DNA from: Candidatus Harrisonbacteria bacterium | GTDB lineage: Bacteria > Patescibacteriota > Minisyncoccia > UBA6257 > 1-14-0-10-44-23 | Length of the DNA: 16,244 bases | Assembly: GCA_023244975.1 (NCBI GenBank) | Contig: JAHFLG010000024.1 | Span: 1 to 16,244, forward strand | Direction of reading: 5' to 3' | Shown: one piece after another, positions 1 to 6,366 of the stretch | How the letters are laid out: every line of letters begins with the position of its first letter | How positions within the stretch are numbered: position 1 is the stretch's first letter | The notes under the pieces: generated by a model | Database searches by the model: none | The model's input: the letters and a program-made list of their open reading frames with translations, nothing else | What the model was told of the DNA's origin: nothing | Translations under genes and position numbers: made by a program

Positions 1-2
1 CT

Positions 3-272
3 GAGGTGGCGCTGGTCTATAAAAATTTTGTGGAAAAAGAGCGGATTGAAGCCGGGATCCAATATTTTGAGCAGTGTCATCAGATTAGACCTAGGTCGGT
101 TGATTTTGTCCTTGACTTAGCGCTCCTAAACTATCAGTACGGCAATCCTTCAAGCGCGAAGGCCTATTTTGAGCGGGCGCTCATGCTCAGTCCTGATCTC
201 ATAGATGCTGCCCTGTTTAAAGATTCTTTAAAGCCGTTATTTGATGAACTTCGCGTGAACTACTCTCATTGA
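3..272 (+). CDS. TPR-repeat protein, C-terminal fragment (5' end outside window)
   Basis: The reading frame is open from base 3, so the gene starts upstream of the window; the GTG at 6 is probably internal. The visible ~89 residues contain at least one clear TPR-type helix pair: 'YFEQCHQIRPRSVDFVLDLA' followed by 'GNPSSAKAYFERALMLSPD', with the usual G/A/Y/F/A/L/P spacing of a tetratricopeptide repeat, then a short tail ending in NYSH and TGA. TPRs are protein-interaction scaffolds, so no catalytic role can be read from this fragment. In polysaccharide loci such repeats often form the tail of O-antigen ligase/Wzy-like membrane proteins; that identity is only a guess here because the N-terminal part is missing. 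The stop codon overlaps the -35 element of the next gene's promoter. Confidence 0.75.
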   Translation, partial: EVALVYKNFVEKERIEAGIQYFEQCHQIRPRSVDFVLDLALLNYQYGNPSSAKAYFERALMLSPDLIDAALFKDSLKPLFDELRVNYSH

Positions 273-297
273 AAAAATCAAATTAATACAGTACTCT
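269..297 (+). promoter_or_regulatory. sigma70-like promoter of gmd-fcl, probably leaderless
   Basis: A TTGAAA -35 box (269-274; 5 of 6 matches to TTGACA) is separated by exactly 17 bp from a TACTCT -10 box (292-297; keeps the key TA...T positions). The expected start site, about 7 nt downstream, falls on the A of the gmd ATG at 304, so the transcript would have no 5' leader. The -35 box overlaps the stop codon of the upstream TPR gene. The -10 match is mediocre, hence moderate confidence. The second promoter in the window has the same geometry. Confidence 0.5.
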
Positions 298-303
298 AGA
301 GCA

Positions 304-1392
304 ATGGCTAAAAAAACAGCTGAATCAAAGAAAGCCCTCGTAACCGGTGTAACCGGGCAAGACGGATCATATCTGGCGGAGTTTTTAATTGATAAGGGAT
401 ATACGGTTCACGGCATCATCCGCCGGGCATCAAGTTTTAACACCGACCGCCTCGAGCATATCTATCAGGATCCGCATGAGCGTAACAAGCGATTGATTTT
501 GCATTACGGAGATCTTTCGGACGCTAATACGATTCGAAAGCTCATTTACCAGATCCAACCTGACGAGATCTATAATCTCGGAGCCCAGAGTCACGTTAAA
601 GTGTCGTTTGAAATTCCCGAGTATACAGCAAATATTGACGCGGTTGGCGTGCTTCGACTACTTGAAGCCATTAAGGATTATCAGGAAAATACCGGCCGAA
701 CGGTGAAATTTTATCAGGCATCAAGTTCGGAAATGTTCGGCGCGACTCCCGGCCCACAGAATGAAGAAACAAAATTTTATCCCCGCAGTCCGTATGGCTG
801 CGCTAAGGTCTTTGCCTTTGATACGACCCGCAACTATCGCGAGGCCTACGGTCTTTTTGCAGTCAACGGTATTTTGTTTAACCACGAAAGTCCGCGCCGA
901 GGCGCTACCTTTGTCACCCGAAAAATAACCCGCGGTATCGCCCGGATCTTGGCCGGTCTCGATCAAAAGATCTATTTGGGAAACCTAGAGGCTCGACGCG
1001 ATTGGGGCTATGCTCCGGAGTATGTAGCCGCGATGTGGCAGATGTTGCAACATAAAAAGCCCGAGGACTTTGTTATTGGTACCGGAGAAAACCATTCAGT
1101 CGCTGATTTTGTTGAAACCGCCTTTGGCCTTGTGGGGATTAAGGACTGGAAAAATTATGTCGGTATTGATCCTAAGTATTACCGTCCCACCGAGGTTGAG
1201 AATCTTGTTGCCGACATTTCCAAAGCTAAAAAGGAGCTTGGCTGGGAGCCGCAAGTTAAATTTAAGGAGCTGACCGGCATTATGTTGCGCCATGACCTTG
1301 AGGCCTATGGACTGGAAACGTATGCCAGAGAGATCAAGCTTTCAAAGCACGCAGTAAACGAACCGACGATCGTTCAGCAGCGGCTACGCTAA
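304..1392 (+). CDS. gmd: GDP-mannose 4,6-dehydratase
   Basis: Converts GDP-D-mannose to GDP-4-keto-6-deoxy-D-mannose, the first step toward GDP-L-fucose (also the entry to GDP-rhamnose, colitose and perosamine). The 362-residue length is typical. It is an extended SDR: the NAD(P) loop G15-x-x-G18-x-x-G21 ('TGVTGQDGSYL') is the Gmd signature. The catalytic residues are visible as S141/E143 in 'QASSSEMFG' and Y164-x-x-x-K168 in 'SPYGCAK'. 'NLGAQSHVKVSFE' and 'FNHESPRRG' are also Gmd hallmarks. The more usual 'SPYAVAK' is here 'SPYGCAK'. The ATG at 304 has no convincing Shine-Dalgarno sequence and lies 7 nt from a -10 box. It ends 1 nt before fcl, so the two are surely cotranscribed. Function is near certain; the end product depends on fcl next door. 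Confidence 0.96.
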   Translation: MAKKTAESKKALVTGVTGQDGSYLAEFLIDKGYTVHGIIRRASSFNTDRLEHIYQDPHERNKRLILHYGDLSDANTIRKLIYQIQPDEIYNLGAQSHVKVSFEIPEYTANIDAVGVLRLLEAIKDYQENTGRTVKFYQASSSEMFGATPGPQNEETKFYPRSPYGCAKVFAFDTTRNYREAYGLFAVNGILFNHESPRRGATFVTRKITRGIARILAGLDQKIYLGNLEARRDWGYAPEYVAAMWQMLQHKKPEDFVIGTGENHSVADFVETAFGLVGIKDWKNYVGIDPKYYRPTEVENLVADISKAKKELGWEPQVKFKELTGIMLRHDLEAYGLETYAREIKLSKHAVNEPTIVQQRLR

Positions 1393-1393
1393 T

Positions 1394-2329
1394 ATGGATC
1401 TAAAGAATAAAAAAATTCTTGTAACGGGCGGAAACGGCTTTGTCGGCTCAGTCGTGGTTAAAAAGTTGATCGAGCGAGGGGTGCCGAAAGAGAATATCTT
1501 TACTCCGCGTTCCAAAGAATTAGATCTTTTGAAATGGGATGACTGCGTGAAAGCTGTAACCGGAAAGGATCTTATTATCCATCTGGCTGCGGTTGTCGGA
1601 GGTATTGGCGCCAACCGTGAACATCCGGGAAAGTTTTTTTACGAAAATATCATAATGGGTGTCCAGCTCATTGAGGCGGCTCGGCAGCAGAAGGTAGAAA
1701 AGTTTGTGGCTATTGGCACCGTCTGTGCGTATCCAAAATTCACGCCAGTGCCGTTTAAAGAAGACAATCTCTGGAACGGCTATCCTGAGGAAACCAACGC
1801 GCCCTATGGCTTAGCCAAAAAAATGCTGCTGGTGCAGTCGCAGGCCTATCGACAGGAGTATGGGTTTAATTCAATATATCTGTTGCCGGTGAACCTCTAT
1901 GGCCCGGGAGATAATTTTGATCCTGATCACTCGCACGTGATTCCGGCGCTTATTAAGAAGGTGGCAGACGCTATGGACGCCAAACAAAACTATATTGATG
2001 TCTGGGGAACCGGATTCGCCAGCCGTGAATTTTTGTATGTTGATGATGCCGCAGAGGGGATTGTCCTCGCGGCGGAGAAGTATGATAAGGCCGATCCGGT
2101 AAACCTCGGCTCCAGCATGGAAATAACGATTAAAGATTTAATCTCCACGATTTGCAGACTCATGAACTTTAACGGCGAGCTCCGCTGGGACGCGACCAAG
2201 CCCGACGGTCAGCCTCGTCGTAAGCTCGACGTCAGCCGTGCTGAAAAAGAATTCGGCTTCCGCTCCAAAGTAAACTTCGAAACCGGTCTCAAGCAAACCA
2301 TCGACTGGTATCTCGCAAACCGTAAGTAA
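1394..2329 (+). CDS. fcl: GDP-L-fucose synthase (epimerase/reductase)
   Basis: Carries out 3,5-epimerisation and NADPH-dependent 4-reduction of GDP-4-keto-6-deoxy-D-mannose, giving GDP-L-fucose. Length of 311 residues matches the family. Visible features: cofactor loop G12-x-x-G15-x-x-G18 ('TGGNGFVG'), 'IIHLAAVVGGIGANREHPG', active-site T109 and C111 in 'IGTVCAYPK', Y138-x-x-x-K142 in 'PYGLAKK', and H181 in 'SHVIPALI'. These correspond to the Ser107, Cys109, Tyr136, Lys140 and His179 positions of the E. coli enzyme, with Thr replacing Ser107. It follows gmd with a 1-nt gap. The product would feed the GT10 fucosyltransferase at 14075. ColC-type colitose synthases are homologous, but the Cys/His pair and the 'NLYGPGDNFDP' motif favour fucose synthase. 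Confidence 0.93.
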   Translation: MDLKNKKILVTGGNGFVGSVVVKKLIERGVPKENIFTPRSKELDLLKWDDCVKAVTGKDLIIHLAAVVGGIGANREHPGKFFYENIIMGVQLIEAARQQKVEKFVAIGTVCAYPKFTPVPFKEDNLWNGYPEETNAPYGLAKKMLLVQSQAYRQEYGFNSIYLLPVNLYGPGDNFDPDHSHVIPALIKKVADAMDAKQNYIDVWGTGFASREFLYVDDAAEGIVLAAEKYDKADPVNLGSSMEITIKDLISTICRLMNFNGELRWDATKPDGQPRRKLDVSRAEKEFGFRSKVNFETGLKQTIDWYLANRK

Positions 2330-2336
2330 CTTTTAC

Positions 2337-2450
2337 GGGCTTCGCCGATATCCCTGTCGGGGCCGCTGTCTGGCCTCGGCTTCGGCCAGCGCTTGACCTC
2401 GGCGCCGTCGCGCCTGCGCACATCCCCGAGCAGGGACACGGCCGAAGCCC
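2337..2450 (+). repeat. Inverted-repeat domain A (long imperfect hairpin with forked tip)
   Basis: Nested complementary segments form one long stem: 2337-2344 with 2443-2450 (GGGCTTCG/CGAAGCCC), 2345-2347 with 2439-2441, 2351-2356 with 2431-2436 (TCCCTG/CAGGGA) and 2357-2362 with 2424-2429 (TCGGGG/CCCCGA), interrupted by a small internal loop and single-base bulges: 23 Watson-Crick pairs in all. The tip carries two hairpins: CTGGCC/GGCCAG (2370-2375 with 2384-2389, 8-nt loop) and GGCGC/GCGCC (2401-2405 with 2410-2414, CGTC loop). It begins 7 nt after the fcl stop. No T-run follows, so it does not look like a simple intrinsic terminator. Confidence 0.8.
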
Positions 2451-2469
2451 TAATAAAAAGGCGAACGCA

Positions 2470-2584
2470 AGATGCCGCCCCATATCCCGAGGGTACATCG
2501 CACAGGCCGGTCGGGCCGAGCGGGAAGAAGGTTCGGAAGCCGACGAACCATTCTGGTACCCGCAGGGATTGTGGGGCGGCATCT
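2470..2584 (+). repeat. Inverted-repeat domain B (13-bp perfect terminal stem with forked tip)
   Basis: The outer arms 2470-2482 and 2572-2584 (AGATGCCGCCCCA and its exact complement) pair over 13 bp without a mismatch. The stem continues through 2484-2488 with 2565-2569 (ATCCC/GGGAT) and 2491-2496 with 2556-2561 (GGGTAC/GTACCC). At the tip, 2530-2535 pairs with 2544-2549 (GGTTCG/CGAACC) and extends through 2526-2529 with 2551-2554 past one bulged A, giving a 10-bp arm with the 8-nt loop GAAGCCGA. A weaker GGCC/GGCC hairpin (2505-2508 with 2514-2517) sits beside it. The size and terminal repeats could suggest a MITE, but I see no target-site duplication. The HTH-gene promoter begins 12 nt after this domain. 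Confidence 0.8.
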
Positions 2585-2596
2585 AAGTGAGCTAAG

Positions 2597-2625
2597 TTGA
2601 CCTGTTTTGACCTATCTGCTAGAAT
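2597..2625 (+). promoter_or_regulatory. sigma70-like promoter of the HTH-wzx operon, probably leaderless, with TTGACCT direct repeats
   Basis: TTGACC (2597-2602; 5 of 6 to consensus) and TAGAAT (2620-2625; 5 of 6 to TATAAT) are spaced by an ideal 17 bp. The start site should fall at about 2632-2633, on or next to the ATG at 2633, leaving no room for a ribosome-binding site. TTGACCT occurs twice, at 2597-2603 and 2607-2613, one helical turn apart, spanning the -35 box. Such a tandem site could be an operator for the small HTH protein encoded immediately downstream; that is inference. This is the best promoter in the window. Confidence 0.65.
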
Positions 2626-2632
2626 GGGGTTA

Positions 2633-2878
2633 ATGGCATCAATTGAGCCGAACTCCGTCTATACAACTGAAGAGACACAGGAGATTTTGAAGGTTAGCAA
2701 CAGCACGATCAAACGGCTGCTTAAGCGCGGCATTATTCGCGCCCACAAGCTTGGCGGGCAGTATCGGTTTTTAGGAAAGGAAATTCTTCGCGTAGTTTCA
2801 CCGCAGCTTGAACAGGACGCGGAGCAAGTCTACGCAAAGATAAAGGCGCGCACTAAGGAAAAAATTAAAAACTGGTAA
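2633..2878 (+). CDS. Small excisionase/MerR-like helix-turn-helix DNA-binding protein
   Basis: An 81-residue protein whose residues ~9-48 match the HTH_17/excisionase-type fold: 'VYTTEETQEILKVSNSTIKR' forms the first helices, and 'GIIRAHKLGGQYRF' is the wing with the common lead-in to an arginine-rich strand. The tail (~57-81) is charged and probably helical. There is no enzymatic or dimerisation domain beyond this. I chose the ATG at 2633 because upstream in-frame starts (TTG 2597, ATG 2624) lie inside the -35 and -10 promoter boxes. Family members act as transcription regulators or as directionality factors for site-specific recombination; no recombinase is visible here, so a regulator of this locus is more likely. 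Autoregulation through the TTGACCT repeats is possible. It is 17 nt upstream of wzx and likely cotranscribed. Confidence 0.8.
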   Translation: MASIEPNSVYTTEETQEILKVSNSTIKRLLKRGIIRAHKLGGQYRFLGKEILRVVSPQLEQDAEQVYAKIKARTKEKIKNW

Positions 2879-2895
2879 ATGCCGCCTGTATCAGT

Positions 2896-4440
2896 ATGAG
2901 TACCTCCATCGGACAGCGAACAGTAAAAAATGCGGCCTATGGATTTGTCAGTTACCTCTGGCCGATCATTTTGGGTTTTGTCCTCACTCCGATTGTTATC
3001 CATAAGCTTGGCATTGCCAGCTACGGCGTATATGTTCTGTTTTTGACAGTCATTAGTTTTTTTTCACTGTTTAATTTCGGCTTTACCTATACCTTCACGC
3101 GCGAGCTGGCGGCCAGCGGACACGAAAAAAATGACAGCCATCAGCGTCTACGCAAGATTTTCGGAGCGACGCTTGTCGTATTCATGGCTGTTGGTGTGCT
3201 CGCGTTCATTGCCGGTATCGTGCTCATGTATATCGGTCCGGGAATGTTCAATATTGATCCCGGTCATCTAGCTACGGCTCAATTGGGCTTTCTGCTCGTG
3301 GGCGCAGTTGGACTCGTCAACAGTATGACACTGGTCTATTCACATATTCCATTCGCCCTTCAGCGGCAGGATATCGGTACTAATATTATTTTAGCTGACA
3401 TCACTCTTACTAACCTCGCAATCATTCTGTTGTTGTGGAACGGGTACGGCGTGGCCAGCCTTATTTTCGTCCAGCTGATCTCCGGTATTGCCGAGCTTGT
3501 CGTGCTCTATATTCTTTCGCGTCGTCTGGTGCCATGGCTGACGCCCGATTTTACCGCGGATCGCGCCCTGTACAAAACAATGGGAACAGCCGGAGGCTAT
3601 TTATATCTTCATAATTTGAGCAGCACGTTTTTGGCAAATCTTGATCGCCTTATTATCAGTGTGATGGTCGGACCATCGGTACTGACGTATTATTCGGTGC
3701 CCAATAGTGTCACTGAAAAAATTCAGGGCACGATTACCAGTCTTTCAGGAATTTTATTTCCGCTCAGTTCGCAGCTCGTTCAAAATGGTGAACACCAAAA
3801 GCTTCAGCAGCTCTATCGGCGGGCCATGACCGCCATCATTCTACTCGCAACCGCGATCAGTATTTCCCTGGCCGTACTGGGAGCAAAAGTTTTGCTCTAC
3901 TGGGTGGGGCCGGAGATAGCTGCTCAGAGTACCGCGTTGCTTGCGTGGCTTATTCCCACATACTTCCTGCTTGCTATTTATATGCCGCTCACTAACTTTT
4001 TAGGCGGACTAGGTAAGACAAAGTTTTTAGCCGGAGCTTCGGCAGGTATGGCGCTGCTTAATATAGTCCTGCTCATCATACTCTTACCTCGGTACGGAAT
4101 TCTTGGCGCGGCCATTGCGTATTTTTTCAGTCTGCTCCCGGTTATGTATATCATTCATAGAATGGAGCGCGATCATCTGGGAATAACCGGCAGCAGAACT
4201 TTTTACGGAGCTTTGTGCGGAAAATTATTGACTACGGCGATCGTATTCCTCGGCATCGTGATGCCGCTTTCCGCGCTGTTTATCCATGGACTCATTAGCG
4301 TTGTTATCGGCGGACCGCTGGCCGTGCTGTTCTTTATCGCCCTGTATAAACTGTTTGGATTTTTTGCTCCGGAAGATTGGAATGTGATGCGCGAAGTCGG
4401 ACGCGCGTTTTTACGGAAGCTAATGATTTTAAGGGCGTAA
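2896..4440 (+). CDS. wzx: Wzx-type polysaccharide flippase (MOP superfamily)
   Basis: A 514-residue, strongly hydrophobic membrane protein with roughly 12-14 predicted membrane segments spread across its length. The start ('TVKNAAYGFVSYLWPIILGF' and 'HKLGIASYGVYVLFLTVISF') is typical of RfbX/Wzx oligosaccharide flippases: a basic N-terminus, a first helix, then the G-x-x-x-Y-G-x-Y motif. The middle contains 'LANLDRLIISVMVGPSVLTY', the conserved 'N-x-D...G...YY' region of this family. The C-terminal half fits the polysaccharide-biosynthesis C-terminal domain, with 'ILGAAIAYFFSLLPVMYIIH'. Its role is to move the undecaprenyl-linked repeat unit across the inner membrane. The substrate cannot be told from sequence. 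It ends 1 nt before the next glycosyltransferase. The ATG at 2896 has no Shine-Dalgarno sequence. Confidence 0.9.
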   Translation: MSTSIGQRTVKNAAYGFVSYLWPIILGFVLTPIVIHKLGIASYGVYVLFLTVISFFSLFNFGFTYTFTRELAASGHEKNDSHQRLRKIFGATLVVFMAVGVLAFIAGIVLMYIGPGMFNIDPGHLATAQLGFLLVGAVGLVNSMTLVYSHIPFALQRQDIGTNIILADITLTNLAIILLLWNGYGVASLIFVQLISGIAELVVLYILSRRLVPWLTPDFTADRALYKTMGTAGGYLYLHNLSSTFLANLDRLIISVMVGPSVLTYYSVPNSVTEKIQGTITSLSGILFPLSSQLVQNGEHQKLQQLYRRAMTAIILLATAISISLAVLGAKVLLYWVGPEIAAQSTALLAWLIPTYFLLAIYMPLTNFLGGLGKTKFLAGASAGMALLNIVLLIILLPRYGILGAAIAYFFSLLPVMYIIHRMERDHLGITGSRTFYGALCGKLLTTAIVFLGIVMPLSALFIHGLISVVIGGPLAVLFFIALYKLFGFFAPEDWNVMREVGRAFLRKLMILRA

Positions 4441-4441
4441 T

Positions 4442-5398
4442 ATGAAATATATAGAAGCTCCTGTGCTGAGTTTTTGCATTCCGGCCTACAACGCTCCCGA
4501 GGAGCTTACGGAAACTCTCCAAAGCATAGTAGATGCAGCCAAAGACTATCCTATCGAAGTCGTGATTCGTGATGACGCGAGTCCGAGCGGAGATTTATGG
4601 ACCGTGGTAGAGCCGTTTACTAATCAGCTTTCAATTAATTATCAGCGTCACTCTAAAAATCTTCGCTTTGATGCAAACACTCTTTCCGCTGTTGCGGCCG
4701 CGCGAGGCGAATATTGCTGGCTGTTTAGTGATAATGACTGGGTGCTGCCATACGCGTTGGATTGGTTTTTTGCGGCCATAAAACGATATCCACGCGCAGG
4801 ATATATGTACATCGATAGATTGAATGAAGAGGATCCCGTACCGCCATACGATGAAATGAAGGGCCACGGCGTTCCTTCTGCCGAGGAATTCATTACGCAG
4901 AACGACGTCCCGGGTTTTATTTCTTCCCAAATCGTAAAAAAGTCGCTCTGGGATTCAGTTGATAAGCAAAAATATATTGGAAACTGGTGGATTCACACAG
5001 CGACCATTTTAGAATTTTTACCAAAAACAGAAACGGTTCGATCGCAGCTGCCGCTGATACGGGCTCGCAAAGGCAACGCATGGGTTAGAACTGGAAACAA
5101 TCTGACCACATTTTTGAATCTCAAAAAAATCATGGCGAATATCGGACAATATGGCTACTCTGATCCAATTGTCAGACATTTTCAAAGCCAATTTGCTCGT
5201 GATCTTCCGGAAGTTCTTGCATACGCGCGGCGTTGTGGACTGAAGGTGACCTGGCGCGTGATTAGGAATCTTATACATGAATTTTATCGGTATCCGTTAA
5301 CACTAACCGGGGCGCTATTCATTTCCTGCTTACCGATTGCAGTCCTAAGAAAATTAAAGGGCGTTTATAGTACAATACACTCATGGAGACGATCTTAA
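4442..5398 (+). CDS. Glycosyltransferase family 2, inverting, GT-A fold
   Basis: 318 residues. The N-terminal GT-A nucleotide-sugar-binding region is clear: 'LSFCIPAYNAPEELTETLQS' with the usual P-x-Y-N, D44-D45 in 'VVIRDDASPSG', and a DxD-like metal-binding motif 'SDND' at 96-99 followed by W-V-L-P. It would transfer a sugar from a nucleotide donor to the growing lipid-linked oligosaccharide at the cytoplasmic face of the membrane. The C-terminus (about 285-310) is hydrophobic ('LTLTGALFISCLPIAVL') and may associate with the membrane. Donor and linkage cannot be assigned. It starts 1 nt after wzx, with a weak AAGG at Shine-Dalgarno distance, and its last 16 nt overlap rmlB, suggesting translational coupling. 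Confidence 0.88.
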   Translation: MKYIEAPVLSFCIPAYNAPEELTETLQSIVDAAKDYPIEVVIRDDASPSGDLWTVVEPFTNQLSINYQRHSKNLRFDANTLSAVAAARGEYCWLFSDNDWVLPYALDWFFAAIKRYPRAGYMYIDRLNEEDPVPPYDEMKGHGVPSAEEFITQNDVPGFISSQIVKKSLWDSVDKQKYIGNWWIHTATILEFLPKTETVRSQLPLIRARKGNAWVRTGNNLTTFLNLKKIMANIGQYGYSDPIVRHFQSQFARDLPEVLAYARRCGLKVTWRVIRNLIHEFYRYPLTLTGALFISCLPIAVLRKLKGVYSTIHSWRRS

Positions 5399-6363
5399 TC
5401 ATTGGGGGATCCGGCTTTATCGGATCAAATTTCATCCGGCGTATAATGAAGCGAAAAAACTATCGTGTGGTTAACTTTGACGCGCTGACGTATGCAGGTA
5501 ACCCCGACAATCTTATTGATATTGAAAAAAATCCGCGCTATACATTTGTAAAAGGCGACATCAGGATTCCAAAAAATCTTACGGCCGTTTTTAAACGCTA
5601 TAGGCCGGAGTATGTAATAAATTTTGCGGCTGAAACTCATGTTGACCGCAGCATTCATGAAAGTCCGGCAGTATTTCTCCAGACCAATGCCGCTGGTGTT
5701 TTGAATATTTTGGAAGCTGTCCGCGACTATCCCGTAAAAAAGTTTTTGCATGTTTCCACTGACGAGGTATACGGCACATTGTCGCTGACCGGAGGAAAGC
5801 CATTTACCGAGGCCTCGCCACTCCGACCTAACTCGCCATACTCCGCCAGCAAAGCCGCCGGAGATTTGATTTGTCGTGCGTACTTTGAAACTTGGGGACT
5901 GCCGATTGTTATTACTCGCTGCTCAAATAATTTTGGTCCCTACCAGTATCCAGAAAAGCTGATTCCATTTTTTGTGCTGCGTGCCATGAAGGGGGAGACG
6001 CTGACTCTCTATGGCGATGGCAAGAACGTCCGTGATTGGATTTACGTGGAGGATCACTGCAACGCTCTTGAGCTGGCGCTGTTTAAGGCAAAGCCGGGAA
6101 GCCTTTATAACATCGGTGCTACTCATGAAGTAAGTAATTTGGAGATCGCTCAGCGGATTGCTGACTATTTTAAACTGTCAAGGTCTAAGATAACTTTTAT
6201 TAAAGATCGCCCCGGACATGATCGACGCTATGCCCTTAATGCATTAAAAATTAAAAAAGAGCTTGGCTGGCAACCCAGGGCACAGTTTGATACAGTGTTT
6301 AAGCAAACAATTGAGTGGTACGAGCAACATTCAGCATGGATTAATAAACTTAACATCAAATAA
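5383..6363 (+). CDS. rmlB: dTDP-glucose 4,6-dehydratase
   Basis: Converts dTDP-D-glucose to dTDP-4-keto-6-deoxy-D-glucose. The 326-residue protein shows every RmlB landmark: 'GGSGFIGSNFIRR' cofactor loop, 'NFDALTYAGNPDNL', 'NFAAETHVDRSIH', catalytic T126-D127-E128 in 'HVSTDEVYG', Y153-x-x-x-K157 in 'SPYSASKAAGD', 'TRCSNNFGPYQYPEKLIPFF' and 'GKNVRDWIYVEDHC'. The last two separate RmlB from CDP-glucose (RfbG) and other dehydratases, so a dTDP substrate is very likely. The gene overlaps the upstream glycosyltransferase by 16 nt and is followed by rmlA after 3 nt. No rmlC or rmlD lies in the window, so the 4-keto product probably goes somewhere other than dTDP-rhamnose, most likely to the 3-dehydrase-like enzyme at 7101. 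Confidence 0.95.
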   Translation: METILIIGGSGFIGSNFIRRIMKRKNYRVVNFDALTYAGNPDNLIDIEKNPRYTFVKGDIRIPKNLTAVFKRYRPEYVINFAAETHVDRSIHESPAVFLQTNAAGVLNILEAVRDYPVKKFLHVSTDEVYGTLSLTGGKPFTEASPLRPNSPYSASKAAGDLICRAYFETWGLPIVITRCSNNFGPYQYPEKLIPFFVLRAMKGETLTLYGDGKNVRDWIYVEDHCNALELALFKAKPGSLYNIGATHEVSNLEIAQRIADYFKLSRSKITFIKDRPGHDRRYALNALKIKKELGWQPRAQFDTVFKQTIEWYEQHSAWINKLNIK

Positions 6364-6366
6364 ACC

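Larger units (their letters stand above)
2337..2584 (+). ncRNA. Candidate novel structured RNA: two Y-shaped hairpin domains joined by a kissing loop
   Basis: This stretch has no credible ORF and is strikingly GC-rich: by hand count 160 of 240 bases at 2341-2580, against 28 of 60 just downstream (2601-2660). It folds into two separate long helices (2337-2450 and 2470-2584) joined by an A-rich linker, each ending in a branched apex. The 8-nt hairpin loop of the first (2376-2383, TCGGCTTC) is the exact reverse complement of the 8-nt hairpin loop of the second (2536-2543, GAAGCCGA), and the match stops at the loop edges. This is what an intramolecular kissing loop looks like. The + strand is favoured because U2483/G2571 would be a wobble and 2489-2490/2562-2564 a G-A-rich internal loop; both become less favourable on the other strand. 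I see no hallmark motifs of RNase P, tmRNA, SRP or tRNA. No promoter of its own is evident; it may be processed from the gmd-fcl mRNA. A DNA palindrome element is the main alternative. Confidence 0.6.

Noticed and set aside
721..966. Minus-strand ORF inside gmd
   Set aside because: It is an antisense shadow of a clear gene with no recognisable product; the same holds for the other minus-strand frames in the window.
2337..2450. Simple intrinsic terminator after fcl
   Set aside because: The stem is far longer and more branched than a terminator and is followed by TAATAAAAAG rather than a T-run on the + strand.
2470..2584. tRNA, tmRNA, SRP RNA or RNase P RNA
   Set aside because: The GGTTCG in the B arm looks T-arm-like, but there is no acceptor/anticodon layout, no SRP helix 8 motif, and no P4 or GAAAGTCC-like core.
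2289..2590. Short open frames on both strands across the GC-rich island (for example - strand 2289-2582 and + strand 2393-2590)
   Set aside because: They are Arg/Pro/Ser/Ala-rich with no recognisable motif, and lie over paired stems; high GC alone explains the lack of stops.
2576..2612. Integron attC site near GTGAGCTAAGTTGACC
   Set aside because: No paired R/L core boxes (RYYYAAC...GTTRRRY) frame the palindrome, and no integrase gene is present.
2633..2878. Prophage or integrative-element excisionase
   Set aside because: No integrase, att-like duplications or phage genes are visible; a locus regulator is the simpler reading, though not proven.
3057..3064. T8 tract in the wzx gene as a phase-variation switch
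   Set aside because: Eight bases is short for slippage-based switching, and the run encodes an ordinary Phe-Phe membrane segment in frame.
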